From the NCBI GenBank assembly GCA_038240335.1, contig JBBSDV010000203.1:1-5166 (forward strand): a stretch of 5,166 nt of DNA, in the 5' to 3' direction. Shown piece after piece: positions 1-4,615 of the stretch (its first letter is position 1; the number at the start of each line of letters is the position of its first letter). This DNA comes from JBBSDV01 sp038240335 (GTDB lineage: Bacteria; Chloroflexota; Dehalococcoidia; DSTF01; JACRBR01). The notes beneath the pieces were generated by a model. That model was given only the letters and a program-made list of their open reading frames with translations. It was not told the origin of the DNA and searched no databases. The position numbers were made by a program, and so were the translations under genes.

Positions 1-18
1 ATCATCACAAGCGAGATC

Positions 19-1032
19 CTACTCACCCAGCTCGTCAAGCCACTGATCGATCGAGCGTGCGAAGCGCGGCAGTTCCGAGACATTCCGCCGGATCACGTTC
101 TCGCCCGCACGCCGATCGGTCTCATCGCGACGGAGCTCTCCCAGTGCGCGGCGCACGTTGAAACGAACCCACGCGAGCCGCTGTCGAAACGTCTCGGCGA
201 GATCAGTGTGCCGGAACGTCTCGGCCAACCCGTCGTTGCGCCGGTATGCCTCGACGACCGCGCGGGCGACGAGCGGGTCAGGATCGCCGAGATGCAGGCC
301 AGCCCAGACGAGTGCCTGGTTCGCTAGATCATGCCGGGGGTTGACCGGGCCCGCCGTGTCCCAATCGACGAGCAGCAGGTCGCCTTCCGCCGTTCGCAGG
401 AAATTCTTCGGGTCGGAGTCGCGGTGGCTCAGCAGGAGTTCGGTCGGGTCACCGCGCGCGGCTACCACGTACGCTTCGAGGTCGGCCAGGACCGGCAGCA
501 GGTTGCGGAGTTCGTCCGTCCACCAACAGCCGGAGCGTTCCGCACGCTCGGCGAGCAACGCCCAATGCTCGCCGCCGATCACGCCGAGCACGACGGCCGG
601 CGAGACATCCGCCTTCATCCGGAGCGCGTGGATCTGTGCAAGAATTTGCCCGCTACGCGCCGCAGTCTCCGCCGGATGGCGGGTGCTGTTCTCGAGTTGC
701 GCGCCCTCGACCCACGCGTGGACTCGAACGGCCGTCAGCCGGTCGCCGGCACCCGGTATATCGGCGCAACAACGACCGGTGCCGGCAACAGGGATCGGAC
801 GCGGCATGGGCACGCCGGCAGCGAACGCCGCTTGTTCGAGCCGGAACGCTCGCGGCAGCGAGGCTTCGAAGTCATTAAGCCCAAGGTTCATCTCCTTGAC
901 GGCGAAGGCGCCGCGCGTTGTCTCGACGCGCCACATCCGGTTGACCAGCCCGCCGTTGACCGCCGTCGGCGCTGCGATCGGATCGCCGAGATCGAACACG
1001 CCGCAGATCGCTCGCACGTCAGACGCGTTCAT
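19..1032 (-). CDS. APH-family phosphotransferase, substrate unknown
   Basis: Predicted cytoplasmic ATP-dependent small-molecule kinase of the aminoglycoside phosphotransferase / choline kinase fold, 337 residues, complete and of usual family length. Visible motifs: an N-lobe nucleotide-binding lysine K46 in FAVKEMN; the Brenner catalytic loop HRDSDPKN at residues 203-210, with D205 as the expected base and N210 as metal ligand; and the Mg-binding aspartate D223 in VDWDTAG. A helical C-terminal region follows, containing an LAETFR duplication (269-274 and 278-283). I start at the ATG at 1032 rather than the TTG one codon upstream because GAAGG lies 6 nt before the ATG. It is the last of four same-strand genes, 88 nt after the hydrolase gene. 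Members of this family act on aminoglycosides, macrolides, choline, homoserine, fructosamines and others; nothing here identifies the substrate, so calling it a resistance gene would be unjustified. Confidence 0.88.
   Translation of the reverse strand: MNASDVRAICGVFDLGDPIAAPTAVNGGLVNRMWRVETTRGAFAVKEMNLGLNDFEASLPRAFRLEQAAFAAGVPMPRPIPVAGTGRCCADIPGAGDRLTAVRVHAWVEGAQLENSTRHPAETAARSGQILAQIHALRMKADVSPAVVLGVIGGEHWALLAERAERSGCWWTDELRNLLPVLADLEAYVVAARGDPTELLLSHRDSDPKNFLRTAEGDLLLVDWDTAGPVNPRHDLANQALVWAGLHLGDPDPLVARAVVEAYRRNDGLAETFRHTDLAETFRQRLAWVRFNVRRALGELRRDETDRRAGENVIRRNVSELPRFARSIDQWLDELGE
185..225 (-). repeat. 27-nt-period duplication within the phosphotransferase gene
   Basis: Positions 185-198 and 212-225 match at 13 of 14 bases. 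They encode LAETFR twice, nine residues apart (LAETFRHTD then LAETFRQRL), in the C-terminal helical region. It keeps the frame, so it looks like a small tandem duplication tolerated in a surface helix. Confidence 0.6.
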
Positions 1033-1038
1033 CAAGAG

Positions 1039-1043
1039 CCTTC
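1039..1043 (-). promoter_or_regulatory. Shine-Dalgarno of the phosphotransferase gene
   Basis: On the minus strand GAAGG sits 6 nt before the ATG at 1032. It decides the start in favour of this ATG over the adjacent in-frame TTG at 1035. Confidence 0.6.
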
Positions 1044-1052
1044 ATTCGTGAC

Positions 1053-1066
1053 AGCGAGCACTCGCT
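1053..1066. repeat. 14-bp inverted repeat in the hydrolase-phosphotransferase gap
   Basis: AGCGAG-CA-CTCGCT is a perfect inverted repeat 20 nt before the phosphotransferase start codon. It could fold as a 5-bp stem with a 4-nt loop or be a dimeric protein site. No T-run follows on the minus strand, so it does not look like an intrinsic terminator of the upstream hydrolase gene. Function unknown; it may be chance. Confidence 0.35.
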
Positions 1067-1083
1067 TCGATCCGGTCCCTTGG

Positions 1084-1112
1084 ACTACGAACCGCGAACG
1101 ACAAACGACAGA
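1084..1112. repeat. CGAAC/ACGAC-rich intergenic motif, copy 1
   Basis: The gap between the hydrolase stop and the phosphotransferase start contains actacgaac-cgc-gaacga followed by further ACGAC-like units. The pattern actacgaac-NNN-gaacga recurs at 3489-3506 in the cyclophilin/argC intergenic region, in the same orientation. Both copies lie outside genes. It may be a dispersed intergenic element or a simple low-complexity stretch. Confidence 0.4.
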
Positions 1113-1120
1113 CGAGACTG

Positions 1121-1987
1121 CTACCCGCGCATGAACGCGAGGATCTCGGCATTCACGCGGTCCGGCACTTCGCGCATCATGAAATGCCCGGCGCCCTCGA
1201 TCTTCTTGAGAGTGAGGTTCGGGAAGAACTGCGGCAGGTTGTCCGACCAATCGAACGGCAGGATCGAATCACTGTCTCCCCAGAGCACCATCGTCGGCGT
1301 CTTGATAGTCAGGTCGCCCGTCGATTGCATCCCGCCGCGCATCGTAGCGCGATAGCAATTGAACCCGCCGCGCAGCGCGCCCGGCTGCGAATATGCCTCC
1401 ACGTAGGCATCGATCTCGTCCTCGGTCCAGAGGTCTTTGTTCGCCGACCATGCCGAGAGGAAGTGGCTGATGTAGATTCGCGTGGCCTCGCGGCTCGATC
1501 CGACAAGATCCTCGGCCCAGGGCTGCTGGTGGAAGATCTGGTACCAGACGTTGAACACATGCGGCAGCTGGAACCAGCGCGCGCCGATGCCCGGGTACGG
1601 CGGGTCGAACAACATCAGCTTGTGCAGGCGCTCGGGATACATGCGCGCGAAACGCTGCACCCATACCGCGCCGAAATCGTGCGAGACGATGCGCACATTG
1701 TCGAAATGAAAGTAATCGACGAGGCCCTTGATGTCCTCCGCGAACGCCGTGTCGGTGTAGCCGACTTCCGGCGCAAGCTCGGGCTTGTCGGAGTAAGCGA
1801 AGCCGCGCATGTCCGGCACGATCACGGTGAAATGCTCGGCCAGTGCATCGATGTTCATATGCCACTCGTACCAGAATCCTGGCCAGCCATGAATCAGCAG
1901 CAACGGCTCGCCCGAACCCTGCCGCACGTAGTGGAGCTTGACGCCGTTCACGGTCACGTAGTCATGTGTCACGTTGTCGGCAGCCAT
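1121..1987 (-). CDS. alpha/beta hydrolase, epoxide hydrolase-like (Asp nucleophile)
   Basis: A 288-residue alpha/beta-hydrolase-fold enzyme with no visible signal peptide, so probably cytoplasmic. The oxyanion-hole motif HGWPG is at residues 33-37. The nucleophile elbow SHDFGA at 102-107 places Asp104 where esterases have Ser, as in epoxide hydrolases and dehalogenases. The acid is probably D240 (or D238) in LWGDSDSILP and the base H268 in GAGHF. A cap domain (about 130-215) includes FHQQPWAE and FNCYRA; Y212 fits the conserved cap tyrosine that activates epoxides, and Y149 could be the second. Fluoroacetate dehalogenases have arginines just after the nucleophile and haloalkane dehalogenases usually have Trp there; here it is Phe105 with no arginine, so epoxide hydrolase is the better guess, substrate unknown. 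I start at 1987 because AAGGAGG lies 7 nt upstream; the open frame extends 16 more charged codons to 2035 that do not resemble the fold. Confidence 0.88.
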   Translation of the reverse strand: MAADNVTHDYVTVNGVKLHYVRQGSGEPLLLIHGWPGFWYEWHMNIDALAEHFTVIVPDMRGFAYSDKPELAPEVGYTDTAFAEDIKGLVDYFHFDNVRIVSHDFGAVWVQRFARMYPERLHKLMLFDPPYPGIGARWFQLPHVFNVWYQIFHQQPWAEDLVGSSREATRIYISHFLSAWSANKDLWTEDEIDAYVEAYSQPGALRGGFNCYRATMRGGMQSTGDLTIKTPTMVLWGDSDSILPFDWSDNLPQFFPNLTLKKIEGAGHFMMREVPDRVNAEILAFMRG

Positions 1988-1994
1988 CCTCGCG

Positions 1995-2001
1995 CCTCCT
2001 T
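1995..2001 (-). promoter_or_regulatory. Strong Shine-Dalgarno of the alpha/beta hydrolase gene
   Basis: AAGGAGG on the minus strand, 7 nt before the ATG at 1987. It is the best ribosome-binding site in the window and excludes the upstream in-frame start at 2035. Confidence 0.8.
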
Positions 2002-2077
2002 CGCTCTGTCTATGACGTTGCGGAACACGCTTCACGCGTCGTTCACCGCGCTCACGCCCAACGCAATCGCGGCTGCG

Positions 2078-2620
2078 CTAACCGGTGACCCAGTTCGCAT
2101 CGAACGTGAGGATCACCTGGCCCGGACAGCCGGGCGCCGTGCCCGACGTGAAGTTCCCCTCCCGTCCGTCGGGAAGTGTGAAGTCGTAGTCCAGCGCTTC
2201 GGGACCCTGATGCAGCCTCAACTGCCAGCCGCCCGCCGTAGCTTCGGCCAGAATCGCGTCGGCGACGACGCCCTTTGGCACTTCAGACGTGGGACTGGCC
2301 GGCGGTGTCACGCGCCCGACGACGCGCAGGTGCGGCGTCGTCTCGACGCTCCAGATGACGTAGTCCGGCGGCACGGTGATCTCGCGGGGAAAGTTTGCCG
2401 GCAGTGCCAGCTGCTGCGGCGGCGCGCACGATGCCACCGTCGCCGGTACCGGCGATACGGTCGGTATCTCCGTTCCGGCGAGCACCGGCGCGCCGTTGTT
2501 CGCGCTCTTTCCGCCACCGCCGCAGGCGGCGCTCAGCATCACCAGCAACGCGGCCACGGTCGTGAGCAGACGACGCGATTGCAACAACTTCTTCGCCGCG
2601 GGTGCTCGTTCCGGATCCAC
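2078..2620 (-). CDS. secreted lipoprotein of unknown function
   Basis: A 180-residue predicted lipoprotein. The n-region KKLLQSRR (10-17) is followed by a hydrophobic stretch (18-32) and lipobox LSAAC with lipidation at Cys33, then a Gly/Ser/Asn/Pro-rich linker to about residue 60. The globular part (about 65-180) has a FPREITVPPDYVI segment, a helix-like DAILAEATAGGWQL segment, a PDGREGNF turn and CPGQVILTF near the end. C65 and C165 are the only other cysteines and could form a disulfide outside the membrane. I do not recognise a named domain; the order (strand, helix ending in GGW, strands) loosely resembles small extracytoplasmic domains in GC-rich Gram-positive-like bacteria, which is only inference. 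The GTG start gives a complete signal peptide, whereas a start further in would lose it. It begins 6 nt after the cyclophilin stop codon, implying coupled expression and possibly a related task at the cell surface. Confidence 0.8.
   Translation of the reverse strand: MDPERAPAAKKLLQSRRLLTTVAALLVMLSAACGGGGKSANNGAPVLAGTEIPTVSPVPATVASCAPPQQLALPANFPREITVPPDYVIWSVETTPHLRVVGRVTPPASPTSEVPKGVVADAILAEATAGGWQLRLHQGPEALDYDFTLPDGREGNFTSGTAPGCPGQVILTFDANWVTG
2440..2455. repeat. 16-bp perfect palindrome inside the lipoprotein gene
   Basis: TCGCCGGTACCGGCGA reads the same on both strands. It lies in the linker-coding part (SPVPA) of the unknown lipoprotein. GC-rich Pro/Val/Ala codons can produce such symmetry by chance, so no role is assigned. 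Confidence 0.5.
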
Positions 2621-2626
2621 GCGTCC

Positions 2627-3364
2627 CTACTGCTCCTCGATGACGATCGTATTGATCTTCGTGCCCGGCGTCGTCGCCGTCGCGGGGTCGCGCGGCAGGA
2701 TTTTGTCGAGCACGTCGCGACCGGAAACGAGTTGGCCGAAGACGGTGTACTTGCCGTCGAGTGCGGTCTGCGGCGCATAGTCGATGAACCACTGGCTGCC
2801 AGCGGAATTCGGCGCGTTCGTTTTTGCCATCCCGAGCGAGCCATCAAGGAACTTATGCGAGTTCACCTCGTCGGGAATGGTGTAGCCGGGACCGCCGCTG
2901 CCGTTTCCCTTCGGGTCTCCCGCTTGTGCGACGAAGCCAGGGATCACGCGGTGAAACGTGAGGCCGTCGTAAAACCCCTCACGCGCCAGAAAGACAAAGT
3001 TGTTGACGTGCTGCGGAGCATCCTTCGGGAAGAGCTCCAGCCGGATGTCGCCGATGTCCATCTTGATCGTCGCGAAATATTGCTTGTTCTGATCGATCGT
3101 CATTGGTGGTGCGGCGGAGTACATCTTCTTCCCCCCTGGCGGTGTCGTCGCTGCGCTCGGCGTTGTTGCTGCCGTAGCACTCGAGCTTGCTGTCGTAGGC
3201 GCGGGGCTCACCGCAGTTCCGGTGCCGGCCGCGGTGGCGGCAACCGTACGCGTTGCTCCGGCGGTCGATGCCGAGGTCGTAGGACTCGTGCTCGATTTGC
3301 TACTGCCGCCGCATGCGGCCAGCATCGCCGCCGCGGCAAGCGCGCCAAACATCATCCATTGCAT
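2627..3364 (-). CDS. lipid-anchored cyclophilin-type peptidyl-prolyl isomerase
   Basis: Catalyses cis-trans isomerisation of Xaa-Pro bonds, here probably on the outer face of the membrane. The 245-residue product has a short lipoprotein signal (1-17) with lipobox LAAC and Cys18, a long Ser/Thr/Ala/Pro-rich tether (about 19-78), then one cyclophilin domain (about 92-245). FHRVIPGFVAQAGD at 137-150 supplies the catalytic arginine R139 (R55 of human CypA), F144 and Q147; GSQWFI at 189-194 supplies Q191 and F193; LDGKYTVFG is at 202-210. The position of human Trp121 is Ala201 and of His126 is Tyr206, so cyclosporin binding is probably weak; catalysis should be retained. I start at 3364 because AAGGA lies 9 nt upstream and the signal peptide begins there; the frame extends to 3556 but that part is Arg/Gly-rich, non-homologous, and overlaps argC on the other strand. 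First gene of the minus-strand block. Confidence 0.92.
   Translation of the reverse strand: MQWMMFGALAAAAMLAACGGSSKSSTSPTTSASTAGATRTVAATAAGTGTAVSPAPTTASSSATAATTPSAATTPPGGKKMYSAAPPMTIDQNKQYFATIKMDIGDIRLELFPKDAPQHVNNFVFLAREGFYDGLTFHRVIPGFVAQAGDPKGNGSGGPGYTIPDEVNSHKFLDGSLGMAKTNAPNSAGSQWFIDYAPQTALDGKYTVFGQLVSGRDVLDKILPRDPATATTPGTKINTIVIEEQ
2633..2638 (-). promoter_or_regulatory. Embedded Shine-Dalgarno for the unknown lipoprotein
   Basis: GAGGAG on the minus strand is formed by the two Glu codons of the cyclophilin C-terminus (IEEQ-stop). It lies 12 nt before the GTG at 2620, longer than ideal, and the cyclophilin stop codon falls between them. This arrangement fits translational coupling by the terminating ribosome. 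Confidence 0.4.
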
Positions 3365-3373
3365 TCGTACTGA

Positions 3374-3380
3374 TCCTTCC
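3374..3380 (-). promoter_or_regulatory. Shine-Dalgarno of the cyclophilin gene
   Basis: GGAAGGA on the minus strand ends 9 nt before the ATG at 3364. It supports this start over the longer open frame that would run into argC. Confidence 0.6.
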
Positions 3381-3488
3381 TCGAACCCCCAGCCCCGCAA
3401 CGATAGCAAGTCGCGCCCGCAGCCGCCCCGCCCGCCGGCACGCACTGTGATACGACCCGAAGCGCTCAGCCGGATGCACAACGACACA

Positions 3489-3509
3489 ACTACGAACAAT
3501 GAACGAACA
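3489..3509. repeat. CGAAC-rich intergenic motif, copy 2, with an 11-bp direct repeat
   Basis: Contains actacgaac-aat-gaacga, matching 15 of 18 positions of the copy at 1084-1101. It also contains the heptamer ACGAACA twice, 11 bp apart. It lies 19 nt or more upstream of the argC start. Confidence 0.4.
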
Positions 3510-3514
3510 TCCGC

Positions 3515-3520
3515 TACCCT
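3515..3520 (+). promoter_or_regulatory. Possible -10 hexamer for leaderless argC transcript
   Basis: TACCCT fits TANNNT and ends 7 nt before the argC ATG, which would put the transcription start at or one base before the start codon. There is no recognisable -35 at 17 bp. Support is the hexamer plus the absence of any purine-rich Shine-Dalgarno before argC. Confidence 0.25.
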
Positions 3521-3527
3521 TTGCGAT

Positions 3528-4550
3528 ATGACGAAGGTCGGCATTCTTAATGTCACGGGCTACGCTGGGAGCGAGCTGGCGCGCCTCCTCCACGGCCATC
3601 CAGATGTGGATTTGGTGGGCGTGACGGGCCGGAGCGCGGTTGGCAAGCGCCTGCCCGAGATCTTCCCCCATCTCTGGGCACTCGACCTGCCGATTACCGA
3701 CTCGCTCGACGATGTCGATCTCGTGTTCTCGGCCTTGCCGCACGCAGCGGCGGCCGAACAGCTCGCTCCACTGATCAACGCCGGCGTGCCAGTCGTCGAT
3801 CTGAGCGCCGACTTTCGGTTGAAGCGCGTCGACGAGTACGAGGCGCTCTACAACGTCACGCATCCCGTGCCGGAGCTGCTCGATCGCGCCATCTTCGGCC
3901 TGCCGGAGCTGCATCGAAAAGAGATCGCAGCGACGAAACTCACCGCGACGCCGGGATGTCACTCCACCGGCGTCATACTCGCGCTCGCACCGCTCTTCGC
4001 CACCGGCCTGATCGAGCCGGACGTCATCGCCGATACGAAGACCGGGCTGTCGGGCGCCGGCCGAACGCTCGGGCTCAGCGTACATTTCTCTGAGGCCGAC
4101 GAAAATGTGGCGCCCTACGCGCTCGACGGGCATCGCCATACACCGGAGATGACGCAGGAACTCGGCGGCGTCAGTACCGTCGGTTGCCCGCGGATCACGT
4201 TCGTCCCGCACTACATCCCGATGACGCGCGGCATCCTCAGCACCTGTTACGCAACGGCGCGAGATACCTCAGGGATCGATCGTGTGCAGCTGATGCGGCT
4301 GTATCGCGAGTTCTACGCCGATGCGCCGTTCGTCCACATTGCCACCGCTCCGCCGTCGACGAAGCACGTCGCCGGCACAAACTACTGCATCGTGCATCCG
4401 AGCGTGGATCTGCGCACGGGCCGGATCGTCGTTGCGAGCGCGCTCGACAACCTCGGCAAAGGCGCCGCCGGCGCGGCAGTACAATGCATGAACATCATGC
4501 TCGGCTTGTCCGAGACGAGCGGCCTGCAGTCGCTCGCGCTCTTCCCATAG
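3528..4550 (+). CDS. argC: N-acetyl-gamma-glutamyl-phosphate reductase
   Basis: Third step of arginine biosynthesis: NADPH-dependent reduction of N-acetylglutamyl 5-phosphate to N-acetylglutamate 5-semialdehyde, in the cytoplasm. The 340-residue product is full length for ArgC. The N-terminal Rossmann motif is VGILNVTGYAGSELARLL (residues 4-21), followed by DLVFSALPHAAAAE (64-77) and DLSADFRL (91-98). The catalytic cysteine is Cys144 in TATPGCHSTG (139-148). KTGLSGAGRT (171-180) and the GHRHTPEM block (201-208), carrying the active-site histidine, follow, then FVPHYIPMTRGI (225-236) and DNLGKGAAGAAVQCMNIMLGL (307-327). The residues after the cysteine are His-Ser rather than the usual Tyr/Phe-Pro/Ala/Val. 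The start at 3528 is chosen because the family begins with this MTKVGI segment; the longer open frame to 3222 runs antisense through the cyclophilin gene. No Shine-Dalgarno is present. argJ follows immediately, giving an arginine operon. The LysY-type reductase is the main alternative, made unlikely by argJ. Confidence 0.96.
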   Translation: MTKVGILNVTGYAGSELARLLHGHPDVDLVGVTGRSAVGKRLPEIFPHLWALDLPITDSLDDVDLVFSALPHAAAAEQLAPLINAGVPVVDLSADFRLKRVDEYEALYNVTHPVPELLDRAIFGLPELHRKEIAATKLTATPGCHSTGVILALAPLFATGLIEPDVIADTKTGLSGAGRTLGLSVHFSEADENVAPYALDGHRHTPEMTQELGGVSTVGCPRITFVPHYIPMTRGILSTCYATARDTSGIDRVQLMRLYREFYADAPFVHIATAPPSTKHVAGTNYCIVHPSVDLRTGRIVVASALDNLGKGAAGAAVQCMNIMLGLSETSGLQSLALFP

Positions 4551-4558
4551 TGACGGCG

Positions 4559-4576
4559 CGACGCGCGTCGACGCGC
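4559..4576. repeat. Two overlapping palindromes at the argC-argJ junction
   Basis: CGACGCGCGTCG (4559-4570) and GCGCGTCGACGCGC (4563-4576) are each perfect palindromes and share 8 bp. They lie just after the argC stop codon. They could form alternative hairpins or be a by-product of very GC-rich DNA. No T-run follows, so this is not an obvious intrinsic terminator. Confidence 0.45.
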
Positions 4577-4590
4577 AGTTCCGCTTCGCC

Positions 4591-4608
4591 GTCGCGATCT
4601 CGCGCGAC
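4591..4608 (+). other. GC hairpin before the argJ ATG
   Basis: GTCGCG (4591-4596) pairs with CGCGAC (4603-4608) across a 6-nt loop. The stem ends 7 nt before the ATG at 4616, exactly where a Shine-Dalgarno would sit, and none is present. It may restrict independent initiation at that ATG, or be irrelevant if translation starts at the upstream GTG. Confidence 0.35.
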
Positions 4609-4615
4609 TATCAGC

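Larger units (their letters stand above)
3365..3527. promoter_or_regulatory. Divergent promoter region between cyclophilin and argC
   Basis: These 163 bp separate two divergently read genes and must contain or sit next to promoters for both. The argC-proximal third is less GC-rich than the rest. No convincing -35/-10 pair is visible for the minus strand. I do not see a good ArgR box (AT-rich palindrome around TGAAT-ATTCA). An ACGAACA direct repeat at 3492-3498 and 3503-3509 is spaced exactly 11 bp, about one helical turn, which would suit a regulator binding one face of the DNA. Confidence 0.5.

Noticed and set aside
19..1032. Aminoglycoside resistance gene
   Set aside because: The APH fold and Brenner motif are shared by many metabolic kinases; no residue pattern specific to a named resistance enzyme is visible and the neighbourhood has no mobile element.
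158..1134. Long plus-strand open frames opposite the phosphotransferase gene
   Set aside because: Their products are Ser/Arg-rich without recognisable motifs, while the minus-strand frame carries the complete HRDSDPKN and VDWDTAG kinase motifs.
2440..2455. 16-bp palindrome as a functional protein-binding site
   Set aside because: It is inside a coding linker and follows naturally from GC-rich Pro-Val-Pro codons; no second copy or flanking signal was seen.
1184..3373. A 729-codon open frame on the plus strand, opposite the hydrolase, lipoprotein and cyclophilin genes
   Set aside because: The three minus-strand genes happen to share the same codon register (gaps of 90 and 6 nt), and the complementary frame is closed only by sense TTA, CTA or TCA codons, which are rare in this GC-rich DNA. 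The product is Arg/His-rich with no domain, and the frame ends exactly at a TCA in the cyclophilin leader. It is a composition artefact.
3481..3510. ArgR operator upstream of argC
   Set aside because: The expected AT-rich palindrome with TGAAT and ATTCA arms is not present; only direct CGAAC-type repeats are seen.
3365..3556. N-terminal extension of the cyclophilin frame (64 codons)
   Set aside because: It overlaps the argC start on the other strand, is Arg/Gly-rich, and would bury the lipoprotein signal peptide that begins at 3364 behind an AAGGA site.
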